Below are positions 44,802 to 53,633 of a stretch of 64,000 bases of DNA, one piece after another; position 1 is the stretch's first letter; every line of letters starts with the position of its first letter. The notes below the pieces were generated by a model, which worked only from the letters and a program-made list of their open reading frames with translations, did not search any database and was not told the origin of the DNA. The position numbers and the translations under genes were made by a program. The DNA is from Mantamonas sphyraenae (Eukaryota; CRuMs; Mantamonadidae): positions 206,272 through 270,271 of the forward strand of contig JAPMXV010000026.1 of assembly GCA_026936335.1 (NCBI GenBank), read 5' to 3'.

Positions 44802-47444
44802 ATGCTGCAGGTTGGAACCCGGAGGAAGAACAGGCGAGGCTCGTCTTCGTCGGCACTGTCGGACATTGCTCGCATGCAGACAGGGTCGCCGCCGTCGCCA
44901 ATGCAGGGACGGATGCGACGACGGCGATCGTCGACGTCGTCGCGATCGGGACTGGCAGCTTCGCCTGCTGGGCCGCAGCTACGTGTGCCCAGCCACGTGA
45001 CGGAGGTGACGGTGAGCAGCCCACTGGCAGAGACGAGCCACACGGAAAAGGTCGAGTCGTATTTGGAGCATTATGCCATGACGCCGCTGATTGAGATCCA
45101 GGAGCAGGCGCAGGAGGAAGACGTGGAGAAGGGTGGAGACGACGATCTTCCGCTGGACATCGATGCGCTGCTGGCAGAGCACGAGCTCACGCGGCTGAGC
45201 CTGGGCAGTGACAAAAAGGTGAAGAGCAAAAAGACAAAGGGAAAGGGAAAGGTGAAGAAGAGCAAGGGCAAAAGCAAACGGACGACGGCGAGGTCGACGT
45301 CGCAGCTGACGGCGGCGAAGCTGAAGCAGCTGGACGAGATGAGCGGCCTGAAGCGCAAGCTGAAGAGCAGCAGCAAGTCACGTGGGGTAAGCAAAGGAAG
45401 CGGGTCTCCGAGCCCTGTGTCGACGCCGGCGCAGTCTGTGGTGAGCAGCGTGTCGCAGCGAACGGGCCGGACAACACGCAGCAAACGAAGCAGCAGCAGC
45501 AACAACAGCAGGAAGAAACGACACGCAGACACGCCCATGGCTACGTTGGATATGTTGACAGCACGAGGTAGTCCGTTTGAGATGGAGAACCCTCGGCAGC
45601 GGTTGGTGTTTACACCGACGTTGCAAACGCGACGCAAACGAGCGTCGAGCAGTGCATCGGTGAGCTCGGGCAGCTCACGGCGGTCCAAGGGCAAAGTTAA
45701 GCGCATTGTCAGGGACGAGGCCGACTCGCGTGCACTGTCTCTGCGATCAAAGCTGAACACGTCGAGTCTGCGTGGGGTGCAAAAGCACACACCGTCGGGG
45801 GTGGGGCTGCCAGCCGAGACGGGGTCGGGGTACGCAGAGTCTGTGGCCAGCAGCCACGTGTCGACGTCGACTATGCGGACGTCGACGACGACGGCCAGCG
45901 GGAGGATACGAAAGGAGCGTACGCTGGAAGGGGACATCCAGCAGCTTGTGGGCTGGACGCTGGATCTGCTGGCCGGCGCAGAGGAACATCACGTGGCCAT
46001 GCTGCAGAGCTATTTGAGACCATTGCACCTATATGCCATTGCAGACGCAGAGACTCTGGACAACTACGACGCGTTCATGCACAGTCTGTACGCGCGTTTC
46101 AACACGACGTCTGCGTCTGACATGGCCCTGTACAAACACCGCTCGCTGTTGGATTTGCCTGATGCGGTGATCCATCGAATCTTGCAATTCCTGGACACGC
46201 GAGATGTGATGCGGTTTGGGATGACGAGCCACGGTGCGTTTCGCCACGCCGCTCACAAGGAGCTGTGGCGATCGCTGCACTTTGCAGGGACGCAGATGCA
46301 CCCGGGCAATGTCAAGGTGCTTGTGCCCAAGCTGGTCCACGTGGTGTCACTTTCCATTGTGGGAGAGGCGCTGCAGGGAGATCTTGCGGCGACGCGGGAG
46401 GCGGACGACTGGTGGCAGCGGCTGGGCTCGAACGACGGCGAGCTGATCGATTCGCTGTTGCGGTATGGCAGCAAAGACAGTGGTGAAGAGAAGCAGGTGC
46501 AATTTGATCACGCGTGCCTGCTGATGGTGGCCAACTACTGCCGCGATCTGGAGCAATTCCGGTGCAGCCACTGTGTGCTGAGTCACGAGTCGCTCGTGGC
46601 GCTTGCCTCGCGAGCAACACTGACCACACTGCATCTCACGGGTGTGGATGGCCTCCAGGACGAACAGACACTGGTGGCGCTTGGGGAGCAATTGGGGAGG
46701 ACGCTTGTTGATTTGCGGCTGCAGGAGCAGAAGCTGGACGGGCGCGGCCTGGGGCTGCTGCTGACGCGTTGCGGCCCAAATCTGCACACATTGTCGCTGC
46801 GCGACTCGCACATCGACAGCTGGAATGACTTTGGGGTTGTGCTGCACACGTGTGCCACAGACAAGCTGCAGCGACTGAATGTGTCGCGGTGCAACGTGTC
46901 GATGGGCGACGACGAGCTGTTGCAGCTGCTTGATGCAGCGACTGGGCTTTGCCATCTGCATCTGGCCAACCAGCACATGGTGAGTCTGTTTGCACTGAAC
47001 GAGGCGCTGAAGCAGCACGGGACACGGCTGCGCACACTGGTCGTGGACGGGTGCGACGGTCTGTGCAGTGATCTCGGGGCAAAGGTGGTCGCTCGTCGCA
47101 TGCACAAACACGTCCAACACCTGGGGTTCCACGGAGGCACGCTGACAGACCATGGTCTGGGTCTGTTGGCCAAGGCGTGTCCATCGCTGCACACAGTGCA
47201 TCTGGGGTTCAATGGGTTTTCGTCGGCGGCGCTGGCGGAGGCGATGGCAGCGTGGCCCAGTCTCACGCGGCTGTCACTTTGCAAGACGGAACACGTGGGC
47301 GTCAATGGGACGGATTTGGTGGCAGCAGTGGCGGTGCACCCGTCGCTGCGCCAGTTGGACGTGAGCGAGTGTGAGTATGTGACGCAAGCGGACATCGACC
47401 AGATCGAAGCCGCAGGCGCGGTGCAATGCAAAGCTTTCCGTTGA
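44802..47444 (+). CDS. F-box and leucine-rich-repeat protein (FBXL-like)
   Basis: 880 residues from ATG 44802; the frame is open further upstream, but that part overlaps the preceding gene. The N-terminal ~370 residues are basic/Ser-rich, with Lys-rich patches (KVKSKKTKGKGKVKKSKGK) and KKRH/RRKRAS motifs typical of nuclear localisation and disorder. The F-box is at about residues 449-490: LDLPDAVIHRILQFLDTRDV..RHAAHKELWRSL. From about residue 580 to the end there are leucine-rich repeats of the Cys-containing/AMN1 type (LTTLHLTGVDGLQDEQTL, LHTLSLRDSHID, LQRLNVSRCNVSMGDDEL, LRQLDVSECEYVTQADI). Family role: substrate receptor of an SCF (SKP1-cullin-F-box) ubiquitin ligase, F-box binding SKP1 and LRRs binding substrate. 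Substrate unknown. Confidence 0.87.
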   Translation: MLQVGTRRKNRRGSSSSALSDIARMQTGSPPSPMQGRMRRRRSSTSSRSGLAASPAGPQLRVPSHVTEVTVSSPLAETSHTEKVESYLEHYAMTPLIEIQEQAQEEDVEKGGDDDLPLDIDALLAEHELTRLSLGSDKKVKSKKTKGKGKVKKSKGKSKRTTARSTSQLTAAKLKQLDEMSGLKRKLKSSSKSRGVSKGSGSPSPVSTPAQSVVSSVSQRTGRTTRSKRSSSSNNSRKKRHADTPMATLDMLTARGSPFEMENPRQRLVFTPTLQTRRKRASSSASVSSGSSRRSKGKVKRIVRDEADSRALSLRSKLNTSSLRGVQKHTPSGVGLPAETGSGYAESVASSHVSTSTMRTSTTTASGRIRKERTLEGDIQQLVGWTLDLLAGAEEHHVAMLQSYLRPLHLYAIADAETLDNYDAFMHSLYARFNTTSASDMALYKHRSLLDLPDAVIHRILQFLDTRDVMRFGMTSHGAFRHAAHKELWRSLHFAGTQMHPGNVKVLVPKLVHVVSLSIVGEALQGDLAATREADDWWQRLGSNDGELIDSLLRYGSKDSGEEKQVQFDHACLLMVANYCRDLEQFRCSHCVLSHESLVALASRATLTTLHLTGVDGLQDEQTLVALGEQLGRTLVDLRLQEQKLDGRGLGLLLTRCGPNLHTLSLRDSHIDSWNDFGVVLHTCATDKLQRLNVSRCNVSMGDDELLQLLDAATGLCHLHLANQHMVSLFALNEALKQHGTRLRTLVVDGCDGLCSDLGAKVVARRMHKHVQHLGFHGGTLTDHGLGLLAKACPSLHTVHLGFNGFSSAALAEAMAAWPSLTRLSLCKTEHVGVNGTDLVAAVAVHPSLRQLDVSECEYVTQADIDQIEAAGAVQCKAFR

Positions 47445-47454
47445 CCGTTGACGA

Positions 47455-49045
47455 ATGTCGTTGGACTCGCCATTGCTGTCGCCCACTCAGGATGGGTTTG
47501 ACCAGGATATCCACGCAGAGGCAGAGGAGGCGCCGAGGTCCACGCCGAGCAGACGCCGACGCAAACCGGCAGCAGCACAGTCACATAGGCCTGGGCAGCA
47601 CAAGGACACGACAGCCGCAGTGAATCCAGAATACATTCAACGCCTGGTGTCTGTGTCGTCTGTGGTATGGTGCGTTGGGTGCGAGTAGCGCGTGGGAAAG
47701 CGGGGAGTGGGAGGGCTGGTTGCAAACGCACGTCGGTGGTGTGGCAGCGACGCAGGAGGCAAGGTGGCCAAGGAAGGCGGACTGACTCTAGTGGGAACAC
47801 GCGTGTGTGTGTGTGTATGTGTGCATGCGTGCTTCAATGGCCTGTAGGACGGTGCTGGCAGCTGCAAACGCCTCGGTGTTTGTCTTTTTCTGCCCCAGCA
47901 ATCTGTTCTGGCACCACATGAACATGACATACTTTCTGCTGAATATCATGGGAGCCTTGATTACGTCTGTGTGCACGGCGTTTCTACAGATTAAGTACCA
48001 GTACGTGCAGACGTACCTGATGTACAGCGCCATCAAGGGCGGGTTCTGCTCTGTGTTTACCACGTTTGGCAATGTGATCGAGGACACAGACCGGCTGCTG
48101 TACTACGATCCGTGGTTTTCGCTGCTCAACCTGCTCGGCAACCTGCTGTTTGCGTTTGTGACGTACCAGATTGGCCGACTTCTGGCTCTAAAGTGGAAGA
48201 CGGGCACCAACTTTTCGTTTGCGTTGATGAAGATGGAGGTGGAGGAGCGGCGCATGGCATACGAGCTGGACAGACAGCTGACGGCAGCGGCAGGGGCGGA
48301 CGACGACGGGTTTGCGTACGAGGGCGGCGGCGGCGGGTCGCAACGGCGGGGCTGGGTAGGGAGGATGTTTGGGCGGCGGCAGAGGCAGCGCGAAGACCAA
48401 CAGCCACTTGTGATTTCGGTGTCGCTGGGCAAGTCGAATGTGCAGGAGCTGGACAAGCACGTGCAGTACCAAAAGAGCAAAGCTGAGCGGCACGCGTCAC
48501 CGCTGCCCACGCGTCGGCATCTGCTGATCCTGTCTGTGATGACGGTGATCCCCATTGCGGCGTGGATCTTTGTACGCTTTGCGCCGGCATCGTTCATCCC
48601 GGTTGGGTACACGCCGGACGACTACTTTTTCGAGTTTACAGTGTCCATGTTTTGGAACGTGAGCGGGGCGCTGACGGGGGGTTACCTGGGCAACAACGAG
48701 AGCAAGACGGAGGTGCAGTGGGGCACGTTCCGCGTCAACATGATCTCGTGTGTGCTCATTGCGCTGGCGCACAACGTGTTGATGTTCCGCCAGTACTTTC
48801 CGTACGGCACGGACGCAGACGGGACGATCAACCTGCGCTTTCTGCTGGTGGTGTCCCACTTTATCACCGACTTTTGCGGGAGCGAGAGCTCGTTTGCAGG
48901 CCTGATCGACGAGACGACGTCGCTGTACAACATGGACATTCCCAAGAAGATGGCCGCACGCAACCTGTTCTACACACTATTTGTGTGCCTGGCTGCGTTT
49001 CTGGCGGTGGTGTATGCCGTGCGCTTGGTGGTGTTTCTTCATTGA
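47455..49045 (+). CDS. FEX: Fluoride exporter, two-domain CrcB/FEX type
   Basis: Two exons, join(47455..47669, 47848..49045), 470 residues. Intron 47670-47847 (178 nt, GTGCGT..TGTAG) is phase 2 and rejoins SSVVWTVLAAANASVF, completing the first helix. The N-terminus (~65 residues) is polar and basic. CrcB domain 1 holds NMTYFLLNIMGALITS and KGGFCSVFTTFGNVIED, the Gly-rich/TTF signature. A cytosolic Gln/Arg-rich loop separates it from domain 2, with WGTFRVNMISCVLIALAHN and TDFCGSESSFAGLIDE. Two fused inverted CrcB copies are the eukaryotic FEX arrangement: a plasma-membrane fluoride channel protecting the cytosol from F-. It lies 10 bp after the F-box gene and its stop is 5 bp from the stop of the convergent CYB5D1 gene. 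Confidence 0.88.
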
Positions 49046-49050
49046 GGGCA

Positions 49051-50002
49051 TCACGCGACGGTGAGGTCGTCGTCAAAGTAAAGGTGGATGGCAGGAATGT
49101 AGGCTTCGTCGTCCATGCCAAGCTCAAACAGCTCTTGGGATTCGTCCACGAGGCCGTTCTCATCGAGGGTAAAGTCATGCGAGAGCGGTTCACCCAGCCT
49201 GGTCCAGGTGTAGCTCTCTGCGTGCGCGTTGATGTCGAGGTAGCGGTCGCGAATTTCGCCGAGGGTTTCCTCGGCACACACCTCCAGAATGTCTTCGCTC
49301 TTGGTCAACATGTTGACAATCTTGATTTTGCGTGTCTTTGTGCTAACCTTGCCGATGCGGTAGGTGGAGTCCTGCCACCAGGGGGTCTCAAAGTCGCGTT
49401 CCCAGCTCGTGGACGGGAACGGCGGTGGAATGTGCAGAAAGGTGCCCTGGGGCGTGTAGTAGACACGCAGGTTTGACTTTGGGTCGATGTGTGTTTTGAT
49501 CTGTGGGCGGGAGGGAGGTGAGGGTGGGTGAGGGTGGGTGTCGGTGGGGGAAGAGGGGGGGGTGGGTTGAAGGTGCAACGGTTAGAATCGAAAAGCAGAG
49601 TGGAAAAGGGGCGGCAGAGGACGAGCAAGGGGTGGAATGGATACGTGGGCGATGCCATGCTGTACGTACATCCTGTGTCTTTTCATCGAACCAGTGGGAA
49701 ATGTCGTTGCCGGCTTCCTTGATGAGCGGGGCGACGAGGTAGGCGTCCTTGTGGTCCTGGTACTGGGCGACGAGGGAGGTCAGGTCGTAGACATGACCCA
49801 GCCAGCTGAGCCAGAGAGAATCTGTGGTGCAGTGCTCAGCGACTTCGGATGGGGCGTAGAAGCGTCGATGAGGGCCTTGGGAGCTGGAGTTTGAGCTGGA
49901 GGCGTACATCTTGCGCAGGCGTTCGCGTTCAGCGAGCTCGCTATCCTCGTAGCCCCCTCCCTCGCGGGGGGAACTAGGCGGAGAGCGCTTGGGCTTGTAC
50001 AT
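49051..50002 (-). CDS. CYB5D1: Cytochrome b5 domain-containing protein 1 (CYB5D1), ciliary
   Basis: Two exons, complement(49051..49500, 49670..50002), 260 residues. Intron 49501-49669 (169 nt, GTACGT..CACAG) is phase 0, giving DEKTQDIKTHIDPK. After a ~45-residue Ser/Pro/Glu-rich leader the b5-like domain runs FYAPSEVAEHCTTDSLWLSWLGHVYDLT..EAGNDISHWFDEKT. The C-terminal half matches the CYB5D1-specific region: HIPPPFPSTSWERDFETPWWQ, KTRKIKIVNMLT, AESYTWTRLGEPLSHDFTLDENG, and the AIHLYFDDDLT end. In the family one heme-ligand His of b5 is replaced; here HWF is kept in NDISHWF and the first site is HVYDLT. CYB5D1 proteins localise to cilia near radial spokes, so this organism probably builds a motile flagellum. 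Confidence 0.92.
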
Positions 50003-50070
50003 GGAGGATGTTGGTTGGAGCGGGTCGTTGGGCGGGCGGGCGCGCGGAGGTGGGGCCAGGGAAAGCGAGA
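50003..50070. promoter_or_regulatory. Divergent intergenic region
   Basis: 68 bp between the start codons of CYB5D1 (minus) and the small membrane protein (plus); must hold both promoters. The sequence is G-rich on the plus strand (gggcgggcgggcgcgcggagg). No recognised element. Confidence 0.4.
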
Positions 50071-50460
50071 ATGGAGCACATGCGGCAGGAGCGTGGTGTG
50101 CGTGGCTATATGGCGCCGTTGGACATTTGTGTGAGCATTGGAGAGTCGCACAGGCGGGAATGTGGTGTGGTGCACTCGTTTTCGCCGTGTTGCGGGGTCG
50201 GGGCGGTGGTGGCCATGCTGGTGGGCGCCGTGCTTGCGTTTGTGTACAGAGAGGATGGGACGGCGGTATGGTTTGGCCTGCTGTCTGGAGTTTCGGTGAC
50301 GGTGGCCGTGTGTGCGGTGTGTGGGCACTTTGTGTCGAGCATAGTGCTGAGCAGCTCGTTGGCCAAGGCGCAGCGTGGCTGGAGAGCTGGCCTGGGTCTG
50401 GAGGGGGATGAGAATGAGAGTGCAGAGAGTGCAGATGTCGAGACCGAGGGTCGCGTTTGA
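50071..50460 (+). CDS. Small two-helix membrane protein, unrecognised
   Basis: 129 residues from ATG 50071, or 116 from ATG 50110. A short Cys-containing head (ICVSIGESHRRECGVVHSF) is followed by two hydrophobic helices: VGAVVAMLVGAVLAFVY and then FGLLSGVSVTVAVCAVCGHFVSSIVL. It ends in a polar, acidic tail (EGDENESAESADVETEG). The helices are ~15 residues apart, so the likely topology is a hairpin with both ends on the same side. It starts 68 bp from CYB5D1 in the opposite direction and ends 9 bp from the PARG stop. No family recognised. Its position between two firm genes, open frame and membrane pattern support a real gene, but it is short. Confidence 0.5.
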   Translation: MEHMRQERGVRGYMAPLDICVSIGESHRRECGVVHSFSPCCGVGAVVAMLVGAVLAFVYREDGTAVWFGLLSGVSVTVAVCAVCGHFVSSIVLSSSLAKAQRGWRAGLGLEGDENESAESADVETEGRV

Positions 50461-50469
50461 ATGGGTGGT

Positions 50470-52476
50470 TCATTCGAGGTCGCCGTCCATTTGGGCTTCT
50501 TTGATTTCTTCGAGGACAAACTCGCAGAGGTCCTCGGCGTAGCCAAACTGGCGCATCTGTGAGCGGCGCAGTTTGTTGTAGGCGAGGAGCCAGCGGAAGA
50601 GGCATGTGGTGTCGACCGGGTGTGTGGCAAGGGTGTCGATACACTCCTGGAGGGCGGCGGCGAGTTCTGCGTCTTCAAAGGTAAAGAAGACCATGTCGCG
50701 GCCGACATGGGAGGCGGCGAGCCATTGGATGAAGAATTTTGCGTGGTGGTCGCCATCAAAGGCGCCGCAGCCCCAGCGGCCTGTGGCAAGAGGCTGGAGG
50801 CCCGAGTCGGAGTGTGCGTCGGCCACGGTGTCCTCGGTGACCATGAAGCCGCAGAAGGCCTTGTTGAGCTCGCGCTCAAGGTGCTCGCGCTGGTACTGCT
50901 CTTCGGCGTTGCGGAAGCGGGAGTAGTCGAGGGCGTCGATGACGGTGATTTCGTTGGGACGGCGACCGTCCTGGGCCACGGCAACGGGGTCCTTGCAGTC
51001 GCCGTCAAAGACAAAGGAGCTTGCGTAGCCCGAGCCCCGGTTGAAACGCTCTGCGCCGACGATGCACATGGCCTCGTGGTCGTCGAAAACGTGTGTAAAG
51101 AGGCGGCTGACGATGAGTTCTGGGCAGAGGAGGAACATGATCTCCTCTTGGACGGCGCCACGACCAAGGACGCCGCCGCCAATCCACTTGTTGGCAAAGT
51201 CAGCCTTGAGGTGACCGTGAGCGTCGTCGATGGAGCCGGAGGTTTTCAAGGAGCAGGGTGTGAGGGCGGCCTTGTCGGTTTCCCAGTCCACCGGGTCAAG
51301 AAGGACCCTTCGCTCAAAGGAGAGCAAGCCTGCGTGGTCGTGTGCGCTATCGACACACATGCGACGGAAGTAGTTGAGAATGCAGCGGAACTTTGCGGCC
51401 TGGGTGTCTGTGCAGGCGCGCGCGTAGCGGTCTTGCGGGAGAAAGAGGGAGTGGAAGTTGATGCCAGGGAGGAGGGTGGAGGCAGAGGATCGACGCTGGG
51501 GCTGGAGGGTGCCGAACCAGGCGTTTGCAAGGAGGGTGACAATCTGTTCTTGGGAGAGGCGAAGACGTGCGGGAAGGTCTTGCTTGAGGAGCGGGATGGG
51601 CTGGGCGCAGAGGTGGGGCAGTTTGAGAGCAGTGCGTTGGAGAAATGGAAGGATGTCCTCGAAGAAGAGGTCTGCGTCGTCTTGGGAGGCGTGGCGTGTG
51701 AGAAAGTGGACAAGGCCTGCGGCGTCGTCGCGGCTGTACATGGGTTGGCCGTTGTGGTGGGCGAGTGTGGCGATGACGTCGACAAGGTGATCGACGTCTG
51801 GGATGGGCTCAGAGAGGAGTTCGTGGACAAGGGTCCACCAGGAGTCGTGCTCGGGGTGGTCGATGCGCCACTGGGGTGAGCACGGGAGGCGGACGTGGTC
51901 GTCGTCCCATGCATCGGTGTATCCTGACGGTAAGAGGGCCTCGAGGTCTTTGAGGCTGGCGTGTTTGACGCGCATGGCCATGGTTCCGCTGGAAAAGGTG
52001 AGCGAAGCCTGGAGGTGACGTTTTGACGGGGAGGAGGTTGTGGTAGAGGAGGAGGAGGAGGTGGTGGTGGTGGAAGGGGACCGGGACGGGGAGGATTGGG
52101 ATGAGGTGGTGTGGCGGTACTTGCTGCGGTGGGAGGCGTCTTTGCGGTAGCAGTTGGGGTCGTGTTTGCAGAGGGGCCGGGACTGAGGGTCGTCGAGATC
52201 CATTCCCGGGAAGTTTGGGTCTGATTCGAGCCAGTAGTGGCGGAATTGGGTGCGGTGGGAGTCGCTTGTTTGGTAGCAGCCTGGGTGGAAATGGCAGAGG
52301 GGGAGGTGAGAGGAGGAGGAGGAGGAGGTGGTGGTGGTTTGTGGGTTGGACAGGCGGCTGAACATTTGGTCGATGGTCATTTGGGATGAGGGAGAGGAAG
52401 AGGAGGAGGAGGAGGAAGAGGAGGAGGAGGAGGAGGAGGAGAGGTAGGGGTTTTGTTTGCGGCGACGTTGGGACAT
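50470..52476 (-). CDS. PARG: Poly(ADP-ribose) glycohydrolase with two PBZ zinc fingers
   Basis: 668 residues, single exon. The N-terminus has poly-Ser (residues ~13-28). Two PAR-binding zinc fingers follow: LCHFHPGCYQTSDSHRTQFRH and LCKHDPNCYRKDASHRSKYRH, both with the CxxHxxxCYxxxxxHxxxxxH C2H2 pattern. The PARG domain fills residues ~200-660. The catalytic loop is at about 432-446: IGGGVLGRGAVQEEIMF (GGG..QEE; the second Glu of QEE is the family's catalytic acid). It is followed by ELIVSRLF, and GRWGCGAFDGDHHAKFFIQWL closes the fold. Reaction: hydrolysis of ribose-ribose bonds in poly(ADP-ribose), reversing PARP signalling in DNA repair and stress. PBZ fingers would recruit it to PAR chains; their fusion to PARG is uncommon compared with animal PARG. 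Confidence 0.95.
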   Translation of the reverse strand: MSQRRRKQNPYLSSSSSSSSSSSSSSSSPSSQMTIDQMFSRLSNPQTTTTSSSSSSHLPLCHFHPGCYQTSDSHRTQFRHYWLESDPNFPGMDLDDPQSRPLCKHDPNCYRKDASHRSKYRHTTSSQSSPSRSPSTTTTSSSSSTTTSSPSKRHLQASLTFSSGTMAMRVKHASLKDLEALLPSGYTDAWDDDHVRLPCSPQWRIDHPEHDSWWTLVHELLSEPIPDVDHLVDVIATLAHHNGQPMYSRDDAAGLVHFLTRHASQDDADLFFEDILPFLQRTALKLPHLCAQPIPLLKQDLPARLRLSQEQIVTLLANAWFGTLQPQRRSSASTLLPGINFHSLFLPQDRYARACTDTQAAKFRCILNYFRRMCVDSAHDHAGLLSFERRVLLDPVDWETDKAALTPCSLKTSGSIDDAHGHLKADFANKWIGGGVLGRGAVQEEIMFLLCPELIVSRLFTHVFDDHEAMCIVGAERFNRGSGYASSFVFDGDCKDPVAVAQDGRRPNEITVIDALDYSRFRNAEEQYQREHLERELNKAFCGFMVTEDTVADAHSDSGLQPLATGRWGCGAFDGDHHAKFFIQWLAASHVGRDMVFFTFEDAELAAALQECIDTLATHPVDTTCLFRWLLAYNKLRRSQMRQFGYAEDLCEFVLEEIKEAQMDGDLE
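52387..52442. repeat. GAG/GGA microsatellite coding poly-Ser
   Basis: Imperfect trinucleotide run (agaggaagaggaggagg..) within the PARG coding sequence. Read on the minus strand it gives the N-terminal serine tract. Confidence 0.85.
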
Positions 52477-52535
52477 GGCGAGAGAACGGGGGCGAGGGAA
52501 CGTGTGGTTGGGAAAGGTGGGGCAAGCTGGGCACG

Positions 52536-53561
52536 TCAGGCGTCCTGGACGTTTTCACCTGCGTAGCCGCGGTAGTACGAGGCCACATTGTCCTTGACAA
52601 CGTCCCAGGAGGCGTCAAAGGCAGCAAGGACGGCGTCGTCGAGAGGGTCCGTGTTTGTGAGGCAGGCGAGGTTCTGGTCGAGGTGCTCCTGCTTGGATGC
52701 ACCGAGGACGATGCCGTCGCCCTTGGAGGCGTCGAGCAAGGAGTGGTTGGAGAGCCAGCGGAAGGCTGCATCGACCATGGTGATGTTGGAGGCGTCGCAG
52801 GCAGTGGCGACGTCTGCGAGCGAGTCAAAGAGCTCCTTCTTCCAGAAGCGGTCACGGTACATGGATGCGTTCTTGGAGTTGTTGAAGCGGGTGCCCTGCT
52901 CAGGCTCGGCGTCGTAGGTGTGCTTGCCGCTGAGGACGCCGCCGGCGATGGGGTTGTAAACGTAGAGGGCGATGTCGAGCTCGCGGAGGGTGGGGATGAG
53001 CTCGGCCTCAATCTCGCGCGTGACGGCGTTGTACATGGCCTGGTAGACGGTGGGTACAATGGCACCCTGCTTTTCGGCCTGGATGGCATGGATTTTGCGG
53101 ACGTCGCTGGCGTGGTAGTTGCTCAGGCCGAAGCGGGAAAACACACCCTGGGTGTAGAGCTCGTCGATGGCCTCGAGGGTCTCTGTGATGAGGACGTTTT
53201 GGTCGGGGGCGTGGAGGTAGAGGGTGTCGACTGAGTCGGTCTGGAGAGAGGCAAGCGAGACCTTGGCCTGCTTGAGGACGTTTTCCTTTGCCAGGCCGCC
53301 GTCGTACCAGGGGTTGACTTTGATGGCAACGGCGGTCTGTGCACGACGCTGACCATCGTCTGCAGAGAGCATGTCGCCGAGGAGCTCCTCGGTGTGGCCG
53401 CCGCAGTAGAGGAGGGCGGTGTCGAGTTCGGGCGTGCCCTCGCGGTTGTTCTCTGCGTGCCAGGCGACAAAGGCATCGACCATCTTTGTGGCCGGGGCGA
53501 GAAGGACCTGGTCGCCCATGGTCATGGTGCCAAGAATTGCTTTGACGGGGGTGGTGGACAT
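52536..53561 (-). CDS. Aldo-keto reductase, AKR7 (aflatoxin aldehyde reductase)-like
   Basis: 341 residues, single exon, full (beta/alpha)8 AKR length. It starts KAILGTMTMGDQV. Catalytic residues fit the family: Asp47 and Tyr52 in ELDTALLYCGG, Lys in AVAIKVNPW and His in LYLHAPDQN. The NADPH-binding C-terminal part includes ANITMVDAAFRWLSNHS-type sequence and GDGIVLGASKQEHLDQNL. The LDTALLY/GGHTEELLGDML segment and the GRFGLSNYHASDV motif point to the AKR7 group, which reduces reactive aldehydes and dialdehydes (for example succinic semialdehyde or aflatoxin dialdehyde) with NADPH. Likely a cytosolic detoxification enzyme. It is 59 bp downstream of the PARG start on the same strand and reads away from CcmH by 72 bp. 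Confidence 0.93.
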   Translation of the reverse strand: MSTTPVKAILGTMTMGDQVLLAPATKMVDAFVAWHAENNREGTPELDTALLYCGGHTEELLGDMLSADDGQRRAQTAVAIKVNPWYDGGLAKENVLKQAKVSLASLQTDSVDTLYLHAPDQNVLITETLEAIDELYTQGVFSRFGLSNYHASDVRKIHAIQAEKQGAIVPTVYQAMYNAVTREIEAELIPTLRELDIALYVYNPIAGGVLSGKHTYDAEPEQGTRFNNSKNASMYRDRFWKKELFDSLADVATACDASNITMVDAAFRWLSNHSLLDASKGDGIVLGASKQEHLDQNLACLTNTDPLDDAVLAAFDASWDVVKDNVASYYRGYAGENVQDA

Positions 53562-53633
53562 GGTTGTACTGTAGGGAGTTTTGGTGGGTGGAAGAGGGTG
53601 AAGGGGGGGGGGGGGGACGTTGTGTGTGTGGGT

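Noticed and set aside
47804-47826. GT-rich run as a regulatory element
   Set aside because: Short (gt)n inside the FEX intron, a simple microsatellite with no supporting context.
50620-51879. 419-codon plus-strand open frame
   Set aside because: Antisense of PARG; composition mirrors the minus-strand gene and it has no recognisable domain.
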